Shown here in pieces: positions 16,463-26,924 of a DNA stretch of 64,000 bases. Position 1 is the stretch's first letter. Every line of letters begins with the position of its first letter. Location of the stretch: contig NZ_CAKMSS010000009.1 in assembly GCF_928382285.1 (NCBI RefSeq), positions 1-64,000 of the forward strand, given 5' to 3'. This DNA is from Rothia nasimurium. GTDB lineage: Bacteria; Actinomycetota; Actinomycetes; Actinomycetales; Micrococcaceae. The notes under the pieces are model-generated. The model searched no databases. It had not been told where the DNA came from and saw only the letters and a program-made list of their open reading frames with translations. A program made the translations under genes and the position numbers.

Positions 16463-16503
16463 CACAAAAGGAGCTCCACCAGAATCTGGTGGAGCTCCTT
16501 TTG
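16463..16503. terminator. Bidirectional terminator
   Basis: Near-perfect inverted repeat with arms of about 19-20 nt ending in AAAAG/CTTTT, so both strands finish with a T run. It closes the ABC ATPase gene (minus strand) and insulates the composite repeat. Confidence 0.85.
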
Positions 16504-16511
16504 TCTTGTGG

Positions 16512-18263
16512 TTAGCTGACGACGTGGCCGGTCTCGTCCAGCAGCTTGGCGCGCAGTTCGCGGCGCTCAGCCTGGGCATCCGGGTCGGGCAGCGGAACAG
16601 CGGCCAGCAGGCGCTGGGTGTAGACCTCACGGGGGTGGCGCAGGATCTGCTCACGCGGGCCCTGCTCTACGATTTCGCCGCGGCGCATCACCGCGATGCG
16701 GTCTGCCAGGGCGTCGATGACGGCCAGGTCGTGGGTGACGAAGAGGCAGGCGAAGCCCATTTCTTCCTGGAGCTCGCGGAAGAGTTCCAGTACGCGGGCC
16801 TGGACCGATACGTCGAGGGCTGAGGTGGGCTCGTCCGCAATGAGGAGCTTGGGCTTGAGGGAGAGGGCGCGGGCGATGCCGACGCGCTGCTTCTGGCCGC
16901 CGGAGAGCTCGTGCGGGTAGCGGTTGCGGTAGGAGCGGGGCAGCTCAACACGGTCCAGGAGCTCCTCGATACGCTTCTGCAGCTCGGCTCCCTTAGCTAC
17001 GCCAGCAAGCATCATGGGCTCACCGATGGATTCGCCGATGGGCAGGCGGGGGTTGAGGGAAGATGAGGGGTCCTGGAAGACCATACCTACGTGCTTGCGT
17101 ACCTCGGCCAGGTCCTTGCGGCTGGGCTTGCGCATATCAATGCCGCAGACGTTCAGCTCACCTTCGGCAACCTGTAGGAAGCCCACGGTGGCGCGGCCGA
17201 TGGTGGACTTACCTGAGCCTGATTCACCGACCAGCCCCAGAACCTCACCGGCACGGATCTCGAGGTTGGCGCCGGTAACAGCGCGGAAGGGGCCCACACG
17301 ACCCTGCTTGGGGTATTCGAGGGCGACGTCCTTGAGGGAGAGGATGACCTCGCCGGTGCGCTGGGGGGCTACCTGCTCTAGCAGGGCGGTGGCCGGACGC
17401 TGGTTTTCGGCGGCGTCGTCGATGGCGGCGTTCACGTCGATTTCGTCGCCACCCAGGTGGAGCACGGCACCGAGTAGGGCCTGGGTGTACTCGTGCTGGG
17501 GGTTGTTGAAGACCTCGTGAATCTCGCCGGTCTCAACGATCTGGCCGCGGCGCATGACGGCAACACGGTCGGCCAGGTCGGCGACCACGCCCATGTCGTG
17601 GGTGATCAGGATGATGGCTGAGTTGAGCTTCTTCTGCAGGTTGCGCATGAGCTCAAGAATTTCTGCCTGCACGGTCACGTCGAGCGCCGTGGTGGGCTCA
17701 TCGGCAATGAGTAACTTGGGGTTGGTTGAGAGAGACTGGGCGATCATGGCGCGCTGGCGCTGACCGCCCGACATCTGGTGGGGGTAGGAGTTGAAGGCCT
17801 TGATGGGGTCGGGCATTTCGACCATCTCAAGCATTTTGATGGCCTCTTCTTTGGCCTCTGCCGGTGAGATGTTCTTGTGCAGGCGCAGGGTCTCAACAAT
17901 CTGGTCGCCCACGGTCATGACCGGGTTCATGGCGGTCATGGGTTCCTGGAAGATGACGGCGACTTCTTCACCGCGCACGCTGAGAAGCTCGGTGTTGGTC
18001 AGGCCGATGAGTTCGCGGCCGTTGAGCTTGACGGAGCCGGTGACGCGGGCGTTCTTGGGCAGCAGCCCGATCATACCCATGGACGAAACGGACTTACCTG
18101 AGCCGGATTCACCCACAATGGCGAGGACCTCACCGGCATGCACCTCGTAGTTGAGGTTCATGGCGGCGGGAACCCAGGTACGTTCGACGCCGAAGTCAAC
18201 GCTGAGGTCGCGGACTTCGAGGACCGGCTGGGCGCCGGTTGGCTGAGTGGTTGGTGTATTCAC
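16512..18263 (-). CDS. Peptide ABC transporter, fused tandem ATPase (DppD-DppF type)
   Basis: 583 residues with two complete nucleotide-binding domains. First: GESGSGKSVSSMGMIG, Q-loop FQEPMTAMNP, MSGGQRQRAMIAQSL, LLIADEPTTALDVT. Second: GESGSGKSTIGRATVG, FQDPSSSLNPR, LSGGQKQRVGIARAL, LLIADEPTSALDVS. The FQDP.SSLNPR type is characteristic of oligopeptide importers. It powers uptake with the DppBC permease and the DppA lipoprotein encoded 0.8-5.4 kb upstream, from which it is separated by a divergent PH-domain gene, so it has its own promoter. GTG at 18263 is preferred to TTG at 18275 because of the GGGA spacing. Confidence 0.9.
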   Translation of the reverse strand: MNTPTTQPTGAQPVLEVRDLSVDFGVERTWVPAAMNLNYEVHAGEVLAIVGESGSGKSVSSMGMIGLLPKNARVTGSVKLNGRELIGLTNTELLSVRGEEVAVIFQEPMTAMNPVMTVGDQIVETLRLHKNISPAEAKEEAIKMLEMVEMPDPIKAFNSYPHQMSGGQRQRAMIAQSLSTNPKLLIADEPTTALDVTVQAEILELMRNLQKKLNSAIILITHDMGVVADLADRVAVMRRGQIVETGEIHEVFNNPQHEYTQALLGAVLHLGGDEIDVNAAIDDAAENQRPATALLEQVAPQRTGEVILSLKDVALEYPKQGRVGPFRAVTGANLEIRAGEVLGLVGESGSGKSTIGRATVGFLQVAEGELNVCGIDMRKPSRKDLAEVRKHVGMVFQDPSSSLNPRLPIGESIGEPMMLAGVAKGAELQKRIEELLDRVELPRSYRNRYPHELSGGQKQRVGIARALSLKPKLLIADEPTSALDVSVQARVLELFRELQEEMGFACLFVTHDLAVIDALADRIAVMRRGEIVEQGPREQILRHPREVYTQRLLAAVPLPDPDAQAERRELRAKLLDETGHVVS

Positions 18264-18340
18264 TGGTTTTCCCAACTCTTGGTTGTTTCTGTAGAAGATT
18301 GGTGTGGTGGAGCTGTCTCATCTGAGAGAATCGAGAGACT

Positions 18341-18961
18341 ATGAAGTCTCAGTATTTGCAGAACCCTCCGGTTACCTTTCGCGTGAAGACCGCCCCTTTT
18401 TACACCTGGTGCGCTGTGCTGGTTGCAGCGAGCGTGCTGGTAGCTTTAGCTGTCAGCGGTGGCCTTTCGGCCCTACTGACCGGCGGCTGGGGCGTATTGT
18501 GGATGGCCTATACGGTCTGGTACGTGCTGGGCCGATCTCGCCTGGTTGCTGGTGCCGACGACATCACCATCTATAACCCCTTTGTAACCCACCGGGTCAA
18601 TTACGCTGCCCTGATTGATATTTCAACCAAGTACCATCTGACCCTGGTGACTCCCACCAAGCGTTTTCAGGCTTTTGGTTTGCCGTCAAGCGGTATGGTG
18701 GCGTCCCTTTCTGCCCATCGTCAGGATCTTGAGCGTTTGCCCGCTATCACCTACGGTGCAGAGCGGTCAGTGCGCGCTTCGGATCTTCCGAATTCGGCGG
18801 CTGGGGCGGTTGCCCTGGTGCTGCGCGGCTACTGGCAGGAGCTGGTGGAGGACGAGGCCCTGGGGGCGGTTGATCCCCTTCAGCAGTCGCGGGTGGACGC
18901 CCGTGGGTTGGCTATTTTCGTCCTTTTGCTTCTGGCCGCTGTGGCTGGCTTAGTCTTCTAA
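18341..18961 (+). CDS. Membrane protein with bacterial PH-like domain
   Basis: 206 residues. Two N-terminal transmembrane helices (about residues 20-65) are followed by a beta-rich segment, ADDITIYNPFVTHRVNYAALIDIS, typical of bacterial PH domains, and a C-terminal membrane helix (LAIFVLLLLAAVAGLVF). Function is unknown. It is divergent from the fused ATPase gene and convergent with dppC, splitting what is normally one transport operon. Confidence 0.65.
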   Translation: MKSQYLQNPPVTFRVKTAPFYTWCAVLVAASVLVALAVSGGLSALLTGGWGVLWMAYTVWYVLGRSRLVAGADDITIYNPFVTHRVNYAALIDISTKYHLTLVTPTKRFQAFGLPSSGMVASLSAHRQDLERLPAITYGAERSVRASDLPNSAAGAVALVLRGYWQELVEDEALGAVDPLQQSRVDARGLAIFVLLLLAAVAGLVF

Positions 18962-19052
18962 GCTTTCGGTAGGCCGGGAGGTTCTGCCTTCTCTATTCGG
19001 TTATCAACGAGGCGGTGAGTGCTGGTGCGCTCACCGCCTCGAGCGATGAGAG

Positions 19053-20263
19053 CTACTTGTTCTGGGGTGAGCCTGCCGGGCCGTCCAGGTCCTGGTCAAG
19101 GGAGTCTGAGGTTCGGCTGCTGGCGGGGGTCTCTACCTCTGAGGCAAGGGAGGTGTGTACCGTGGCGGTGCCTGCCGCGGCAGTAGCTGCTGCGGGGGTG
19201 GTTGCTGAGCCGTCGATACCCACGCCGTTTTCGGCTGAGTGGGCGGTACGCTTGGTTGCCTTCTTGGGGTTGAACTTCTTCTGACGGGGGTCAAAGGCGT
19301 CACGCAGGCCGTCGCCAACGAAGTTGACGGCCAGTGAAATCACCAGAATGAAGAGGCCGGGGAACCAGAAGAGCCAGGGGCGGGTAGAGAAGGCTGACTG
19401 GTTAGCTGAAATCAGTGAACCCAGTGACCAGTCGGGGGCCTTGATACCGAAGCCCAGGTAGGAGAGCGCGGTTTCGGTCAGAATTGCGGAGCTCATCATC
19501 AGTGACACGTTCACGGTGACCACGCCGATGGCGTTGGGCAGGATGTGCTTGAAGATGATGCGCAGGTCCGAGGCACCTGCCAGGCGGGCGGCGTCCACGA
19601 ACTCGCGTTCGCGCAGGGAGAGGAACTCTGCGCGGACCAGACGGGCCAGGGATGACCAGAAGAGCAGACCCACGACCACACCGAACATGATGGTGTTCCA
19701 GATGCCGTGGAAGTAGCTACCGGCCAGCTTACCGAGCACGGCGGTCAGCAGCATCAGGGGGATGATGATAACCATGTCGGTAAAGCGCATGATGACGGCT
19801 TCAATCCAGCCGCGGTAGTAGCCTGCCAGACCACCGAAGAGCACGCCGAGGAAGCCGGCGATGCTGGTAATCAGAATGACCACCAGGAAGGTGTTCTGCA
19901 CGCCGCGCATGGTCATGGCGAAGAGGTCACGACCGGTGGCGTCCTGGCCGAACCAGTGCTGGGCGTTGGGGGCTGCACCGTTCACGATGGGGTTCATCTC
20001 GGTGTAGTTGTACTTCCACCAGCCGGGGATGGGGCCCACGCCGATGGAGGTGAGGGCCAGCAGGAGCACGGCGACCAGGATAGCCAGTGAGATGACCGCA
20101 CCGGTGTTCTGGCGGAAGCGCTTGCGCACAATCTGGCCCTGGGTCTTACCCACGGACTCTTGAGCGCGGATATCGACGTTGGTTTCGACGGAGCGCAGGG
20201 CGGTGGTCTCGGTGGTGGGCTCCTTGGCGGGCCCTGAGCTGAGGTTCTTGTCGTTGGTGCTCA

Positions 20264-20264
<1 letters not shown>
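19053..20264 (-). CDS. Peptide ABC transporter permease DppC-like
   Basis: 403 residues. A cytosolic N-terminal extension (about 55 residues) precedes six membrane segments with the EAA loop FVDAARLAGASDLRIIFKHILPN and the DppC/OppC signature of an N-terminal OppC domain (RKRFRQNTGAVISLAILVAVLLLA). The C-terminus carries an unusual 75-residue Ala/Thr/Ser-rich tail. The start overlaps the dppB stop by one base (TAATG), so translation is coupled. Partner of DppB in the channel of a di/oligopeptide importer. Confidence 0.9.
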
Positions 20265-21796
<1,532 letters not shown>

Positions 21797-21860
21797 GATG
21801 AATCCTGATGGGTAGGGGAGTACACCCTGGGAATAGGAGGGTGCTCTCAAAACAGCCAGA

Positions 21861-21888
21861 GGCGCGGACGCTCGTGAGCGTCCGCGCC
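21861..21888. terminator. Intercistronic hairpin between dppA and dppB
   Basis: Perfect 13-bp GC-rich stem (GGCGCGGACGCTC with its complement) and a 2-nt gap. A second small stem, TACAGAT/ATCTGTA, lies at about 21900-21926. No T run follows, so partial read-through or mRNA 3'-end protection of the dppA message is likely. Confidence 0.65.
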
Positions 21889-21946
21889 GTAGGGCAGTTA
21901 CAGATTGTTAGTTGCCATCTGTAGCGTGACTAGAGCGTAACTGTAC

Positions 21947-23701
21947 TTACTCTGCGATGTCCCACTCTTCGATGTTCCAGGTCAGGGGCTGCTGACCGGG
22001 CTTGGGCTCTACACCGGTGATGGTGTCTGAAACCGAGGTAACAGCGATGGACTGGAAGAGGGGCAGACCGTAGCCGTCCTTGAACAGTTCGCCGTCTGCC
22101 TGCATCTTCAGTTCTTCGATGCGGGCGGTGTCGGTGGTGGTCATGATTTCATCGGCTGCTGCGTCAACGGTTGCGTTGGAGTAGCCGGTGAAGTTGGAGG
22201 ATGAACCGGTCTTGAAGATCTGGCCCAGTGAGGAGTTACCTACACCTGAGGAAACCCAGCCGAAGATGGATGCCTCGTAGTCGCCACCGCCCAGCAGAGA
22301 TGACCACTGCTCGCTACCGGCGTCAACAACCACGAAGCCTGCCTTCTCAGCGGATTCCTTGATCATCTGGAAGGAGTTGATGCGGTTGGGGTTCTTGTTG
22401 TTGTAGAGGATGCGGATGGTGGGGGTCTGGCCGCCCAGCAGTTCCTTAGCCTTCTCGATGTTGGCGTCCATGTCGTCTGAGGGGTACTCAGAGGAGTTAT
22501 TGGACTCAACGGTCTTGGCGTAGTTCTCAGCGTCGGAAGCTACGTAGAGCTGGGAGTTCAGAACCTGAGCATCGGCGTCCATGGGCTTGATGAGCTTGTC
22601 AACGATGTCCTGGCGGGGAACGGTCAGCAGGAAGGCCTTGCGGACGTTCTCGTCAGCGAAGGGTGAGCCTTCCTTGACGTTCAGGTCGAGGTGGTCGTAA
22701 GCCTGGTCGGGCTGGGTTTCGGTGACAACGCCGCTCAGAGCTTCAAGCTGGGAGACGGTGTCGATGGAGGCCTGGGGAGCAACAGCGTTGACTTCGCCGT
22801 TCTGCAGAGCCTGAATCTGGGTTGCAACGTCGCCCTGAACCTTGAGCACAACTTCGCCAATAGCGGGCTTCTTGTCACCCTGGTAGTTGGGGTTGGCGGT
22901 CAGAGTAACTGACTGGTTCTCTTCAACGGCGGTGACCAGGTAGGGGCCGTTACCGACGGTGAGAGCCTCGTTGGCAGGCATGGTGGTGGTGTTGTAGCCG
23001 GTGTTCCAGGCATCTGCAATCTTGCGCAGCTGCTCGTTTTCTTCACCGGGGGTTGCGGTCTCGATAGCTTCGATGAGCTCGTCTTCGGTCATGCCGGCCA
23101 GCTCAGCGACAACGTGGGCAGGCTTGTCGATGTCGTAAGCGATTTCCCAGTCAGCGAAAGCCTTGGGGTAGGTGAAGGAGATGGAGCGGCCGTCTTCGCT
23201 CACAACGGGGACCTCTGCGCCGCCGAGGCCAGCGGTTTCACCTGCGAAGTCGAAGTAGGTGAGTTCGCCGTCTTCGCTGTCGAAGTGGCCTGACTGAGCA
23301 GCCCATGCCAGGAGCAGGTCGCCCTTGTCGATGTCGTTGCCATCTGACCACTTCTGGTCGTCGTTGACCTTGTAGTCAACCTTGATGCCTTCGCCCTCTT
23401 CAGTCATGGAGTAGGTGCCGAACCACTCGTTGTGGCGGATGTCGAAGGTGTTGGTGATGGTGTAGAAGCCACGGTTGGTCATCTGAGCGATGATGCCGTT
23501 GGTGTCTGAGTTACCTTCAGCGGTGCCTACGTTCAGTGAGGAGAAAACGTTGGTGATAGCAATTGAAACTGACTTGTCTGATGCAGCTGCGTCGGAGCCT
23601 GAGGTGCTGGAGGCGCCGGTGTCGGAGCTGGCGCAGGCTGAGAGAGCCAGGGCAGCTACAGCTGAGAGGCCGAGAGCTGAGGAAATGCGGGTCTTGCGCA
23701 T
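21947..23701 (-). CDS. Peptide-binding lipoprotein DppA-like
   Basis: 584 residues with a lipoprotein signal (MRKTRISSALGLSAVAALA, lipobox LSAC at about residues 20-23). The mature part is a family-5 solute-binding protein: YKVNDDQKWSDGNDIDKGDLLLAW is the conserved peptide-binding N-lobe motif, and QGDVATQIQALQNGEVNAV and NVRKAFLLTVPRQDIVDKLI follow. It captures oligopeptides outside the membrane and presents them to DppBC. AAGGAG lies 6 nt before the ATG. A 250-nt AT-richer region upstream presumably holds the promoter. Confidence 0.9.
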   Translation of the reverse strand: MRKTRISSALGLSAVAALALSACASSDTGASSTSGSDAAASDKSVSIAITNVFSSLNVGTAEGNSDTNGIIAQMTNRGFYTITNTFDIRHNEWFGTYSMTEEGEGIKVDYKVNDDQKWSDGNDIDKGDLLLAWAAQSGHFDSEDGELTYFDFAGETAGLGGAEVPVVSEDGRSISFTYPKAFADWEIAYDIDKPAHVVAELAGMTEDELIEAIETATPGEENEQLRKIADAWNTGYNTTTMPANEALTVGNGPYLVTAVEENQSVTLTANPNYQGDKKPAIGEVVLKVQGDVATQIQALQNGEVNAVAPQASIDTVSQLEALSGVVTETQPDQAYDHLDLNVKEGSPFADENVRKAFLLTVPRQDIVDKLIKPMDADAQVLNSQLYVASDAENYAKTVESNNSSEYPSDDMDANIEKAKELLGGQTPTIRILYNNKNPNRINSFQMIKESAEKAGFVVVDAGSEQWSSLLGGGDYEASIFGWVSSGVGNSSLGQIFKTGSSSNFTGYSNATVDAAADEIMTTTDTARIEELKMQADGELFKDGYGLPLFQSIAVTSVSDTITGVEPKPGQQPLTWNIEEWDIAE

Positions 23702-23954
23702 TAGTGTCTCCTTGCTGAAAAGGGGAAATGTATGTTGTGGTCCGCGATCTTCACCCTGTGTGTGCGGGGCGGCGCAAGCCTTCCCAACTCTTGGGTGTGG
23801 TGAATCACACGATGTGTAATGTATATACTAGGTCACTTTTGGGGAACTGCGCCACAAAAACCCCTGTTTATATGTAAAACTCTTCAAAAAAATGTAAAAA
23901 ATACGTTACAGCGTCTTTTTAGCTCATGAATTTGGCGTAGCTTTTCTTCTTTTG

Positions 23955-24434
23955 CTATCGCTCGATGGGGCGCACCATGTGCACGTGCTCGATACCTGCT
24001 TCCAGGTAGGGCTCCCCCACAACTTCAAAGCCTGCCGCCCCATAGTAGCCCTCTGCTAGGTAGGCCTGGGCGCTAATAGAGATGCGTTCGGCCTCAGTGT
24101 TTTCTTCAATCCAGGTCAGTGCCTCATTGAGTAGGCGGCGGCCCAGGCCGGTGCCGCGGGCGTCCGGATGTACTGCCACCCGCCCCAGCGTCCAGGCGCC
24201 GGGCTCTGCCGGGTGGGACTCGTCCGAGAATGTCGCCAAATCAAAGAGCCGCAGATAGGCTAGCACCTCGCCGCGCTCATTGGCGTGGAAGAAGTGCAGG
24301 GCCTGCCGGTCTGCCCGGTCAATCTCGTTCTCTTCGGTAATTTTCTGGCCCACCACAAAGACCAGCCCGCGCAGTAGGTAAATCTCGTTGAGTTCATCAA
24401 GAGTCAGGTCATAAAAGGATTTCAGGGTAAACAT
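23955..24434 (-). CDS. ElaA-type GNAT acetyltransferase
   Basis: 159 residues with the ElaA pattern: YDLTLDELNEIYLLRGLVFVVGQK at the N-terminus, a central LGRVAVHPDARGTGLGRRLL acetyl-CoA loop (R/Q-x-x-G-x-G/A), and ISAQAYLAEGYYGAAGFEVVGE, the ElaA C-terminal motif. Substrate unknown. A monocistronic minus-strand gene between the dpp operon promoter and the PTS gene terminator. The ribosome-binding site is weak. Confidence 0.85.
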   Translation of the reverse strand: MFTLKSFYDLTLDELNEIYLLRGLVFVVGQKITEENEIDRADRQALHFFHANERGEVLAYLRLFDLATFSDESHPAEPGAWTLGRVAVHPDARGTGLGRRLLNEALTWIEENTEAERISISAQAYLAEGYYGAAGFEVVGEPYLEAGIEHVHMVRPIER

Positions 24435-24509
24435 ACAGTCATTCTAAAACCCGTTGAACTGCGCTTATTACCGGGCGGTAACTATGAGATTTGCTTAAAG
24501 GCATAGAAA

Positions 24510-24547
24510 GCCGCCCCGCACCGTCCGGAAGGACGATACGGGGCGGC
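24510..24547. terminator. Terminator of the PTS gene
   Basis: GCCGCCCCG/CGGGGCGGC arms (24510-24526 with 24531-24547), with inner GTCC/GGAC pairs, just after the PTS stop. On the minus strand the stem is followed by TTTCTATGCCTTT. The arm resembles the T1 hairpin arm. Confidence 0.7.
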
Positions 24548-24567
24548 ACGCCTAGGCTGCGGCGGGA

Positions 24568-26670
24568 TTACTTGGTGGTAACCTTCAGCAGCTCAGAGCC
24601 GGGCTGGACGGCGCCGGTAGCGCCCTCAACCTCAGCGAAGCGGTTGGTATTGGTGACCAGAACGGGGGTTACCAGGGAGTAGCCGGCGTTCTTGATGATC
24701 TCGGGGTCGAAGGTCAGCAGGATGTCGCCGGGATTGACGCGCTGGCCCTTTTCAACCTTCACGTCGAAGCCTTCGCCGTTCAGGTTGACGGTGTCGATAC
24801 CCACGTGAATGAGCAGTTCTACACCGTTGTCGAGCTTCAGGCCGATAGCGTGGCCGGAAGGCATGGTGACGGAGACCTTACCGGCGGCGGGGGCTACCAC
24901 GGTGTTGCCGGTGGGGACGATGGCTGCACCCTTGCCGAGCTTTTCGGCGGCAAAGATGGGGTCGGGGGTCTCAGACAGGGGAACTGCCTGGCCTTCGAGG
25001 GGGGATGCCATGGTCAGGACGGTGCCTGCTGCGGGTGCTGCTGCCTCTTCAGCGGCCCAGGGGGTAGCTGAGGTGGTAGCGGCGTCCGCTTCGTTGCGAA
25101 CCTCGGTGGCTGCGGGGGTAGCTGCCTCGGCAGCGGACTCGCCGATGCCGGTTTCTGCAACGGCTGCGGCCTTGGCGGCGGCTTCAGCCTTCTGGTCCTT
25201 GGACTCGTAGCCGAAGATCAGTACACCTGCCATAGCGCCGAAGAAGGCGATAGCCAGACCAATCATGTAGAGGTACCAGGGCTGCATTGCGGGGATAGAA
25301 ATCAGCGAGGTGAAGGCGAAGGCGTAGGACTTAACACCCAGGGCTGAGATGGTAGCACCACCGATGATGGCGGGGACCAGAATCAGGGGGAAGACGCGCT
25401 TGTAGCGCAGGACGATGCCGTAGAGGGAGGGCTCGGAGATACCACCGAGCAGACCCGAGGCGGCCGCACCGACAGCGGTCTGGCGCAGTTCCTTGTTGCG
25501 GCGAGCCACAATAGCAACACCGGTGACAACGCCGAAGACGGCGAAGTTGTAGGCGCCCATGGGGGACTGGATGAAGTCCACACCGTCGGTCTGCAGGTTG
25601 TTAATCATGACGGCGTTCAGGGGCCAGTGCAGACCCAGGGGAACCATGAAGAGGTAGAGACCGGCGATGAGGCCGCCGACCAGCCAGGGGGCGATTTCGT
25701 TAACGCCGCCGATGAAGTCAGAGATAGCCAGAGCGAACTTGATGCCGATAGGGCCGATCAGGAAGGCGGTCAGGGGTACCAGAATCATGACGGAGAGCAT
25801 GGGCACGAACACCATGTGCAGCATGGTGGGGATGACCTTCTTCAGGAAGCGCTCCAGGGGAGCCAGCAGGGCTGCTGCGAAGAGGGGCGGGAAGATCTGG
25901 CCGGTGTAGTTCATGACGTACAGGGGCAGGTCGAGACCCAGGAAGGGGACGCGGACGACGCCGTCCACTGCGATGTCTGCAAAGCCCTGGAAGGTGCCGG
26001 TCATGAGGGCTGCGGGGATAGCCGCACCGACCCACATGTTGGCGCCCAGGCGCTTAGCTGCGGTTGCGCCCAGCATGATGGGCATGAACTGCAGGACTGA
26101 CAGGGAGGCTGCCAGCATGATGAACCAGAAGGGGAAGGCTGCGCGCCACTCGTTGAGCATGGCGGCTGCGGCATCGGCGTCGGCCAGGCGGGGGCCGTTG
26201 ACGATGTCGATGTTAACGACCTGGCCGGTGAGGTCGGTGTACTGACCGAAGTAGCCCAGCTGCTGCAGGAAGACGATCAGGGTCAGAATCATAGAGGTGC
26301 CCAGCAGCGCCCAGAGGATGGGGCGGAAGGAGTCTGAGAGCACGTCGAAGACGCGGGTCAGGGCGCCGGCCTTCTTCTCGTCGGTGGCTACTGCGCCCTT
26401 GGAGGAGCTTTCGCCAACGGAGCTCATGCCGGGCAGCTTGACCATTTCGTTGTAGACCGATTCGACCTTGTCGCCGAGGACGACCTGGGTCTGGCCGGAC
26501 TGCTCGATGATGGAGAGCACGCCGGGGATGTTCTCAATCTTGGTGCGGTCGATGGCGCTGTTGGACTTGGGGGTCACGCGCAGGCGGGTGGCGCAGTGGG
26601 TAAAGTGCGAGATGTTCTCGGGGCCTCCCAGGCCTTCGAGAATCTTTTCGCCCATCTGTGAGTTGTTCAC
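24568..26670 (-). CDS. PTS beta-glucoside-type permease EIIBCA
   Basis: 700 residues in B-C-A order. EIIB: HFTHCATRLRV, phosphocysteine near residue 26. EIIC: about ten membrane spans (residues 110-480) with GGISEPSLYGI, the sugar-binding GI.EP motif. A linker rich in Ala/Glu follows, then EIIA: SPLEGQAVPL, PSGHAIGL and LLIHVGIDTV with the phosphohistidine. It takes up and phosphorylates a sugar using PEP via HPr. Domain order and the RAT leader point to a beta-glucoside-type system, although sucrose or trehalose cannot be excluded. GTG start. Confidence 0.9.
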   Translation of the reverse strand: MNNSQMGEKILEGLGGPENISHFTHCATRLRVTPKSNSAIDRTKIENIPGVLSIIEQSGQTQVVLGDKVESVYNEMVKLPGMSSVGESSSKGAVATDEKKAGALTRVFDVLSDSFRPILWALLGTSMILTLIVFLQQLGYFGQYTDLTGQVVNIDIVNGPRLADADAAAAMLNEWRAAFPFWFIMLAASLSVLQFMPIMLGATAAKRLGANMWVGAAIPAALMTGTFQGFADIAVDGVVRVPFLGLDLPLYVMNYTGQIFPPLFAAALLAPLERFLKKVIPTMLHMVFVPMLSVMILVPLTAFLIGPIGIKFALAISDFIGGVNEIAPWLVGGLIAGLYLFMVPLGLHWPLNAVMINNLQTDGVDFIQSPMGAYNFAVFGVVTGVAIVARRNKELRQTAVGAAASGLLGGISEPSLYGIVLRYKRVFPLILVPAIIGGATISALGVKSYAFAFTSLISIPAMQPWYLYMIGLAIAFFGAMAGVLIFGYESKDQKAEAAAKAAAVAETGIGESAAEAATPAATEVRNEADAATTSATPWAAEEAAAPAAGTVLTMASPLEGQAVPLSETPDPIFAAEKLGKGAAIVPTGNTVVAPAAGKVSVTMPSGHAIGLKLDNGVELLIHVGIDTVNLNGEGFDVKVEKGQRVNPGDILLTFDPEIIKNAGYSLVTPVLVTNTNRFAEVEGATGAVQPGSELLKVTTK

Positions 26671-26719
26671 GGGTGGAACCTTACTGGTGTGTGCGGACTG
26701 CTAGCGGGTTCTTAAGACG

Positions 26720-26837
26720 AAAAAGACCCGAGTTGCCTATCGAACCGTGTGCCCTGATGCGGGTAGACGGGTGCTCATGGAAGCGGCGTGGGCGCGGGTG
26801 CACCGGTGCCGTATGAGCTGATAGCAACTCAGGTCTT
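26720..26837 (-). terminator. Leader terminator of the PTS gene
   Basis: On the minus strand AAGACCTGAGTTGCTATC (26837-26820) pairs with the complement ending GGCAACTCGGGTCTT, followed at once by a T run (26726-26722). It lies about 50 nt upstream of the GTG start. The 5' strand overlaps the RAT, so forming the antiterminator would break this stem. Confidence 0.8.
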
Positions 26838-26860
26838 GCCTGCCGAACCAGTAACAATCC
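26829..26860 (-). promoter_or_regulatory. RAT antiterminator site (BglG/LicT type)
   Basis: The minus strand reads GGATTGTTACTGGTTCGGCA followed by GGCAAGACCTGA. This matches the ribonucleic antiterminator of E. coli bgl and B. subtilis bglP almost base for base at the conserved GGATTGTTACTG and GGCAAAACCTGA blocks. A phosphorylation-controlled BglG/LicT protein would bind and stabilise it when the sugar is present. No bglG-like gene is in the window. Confidence 0.85.
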
Positions 26861-26924
26861 TGATGATTGACTACATAGAGTGTGGGGTGTGAACCCCGTT
26901 CGTGGTCAAGCGTACTCCCTGAGG

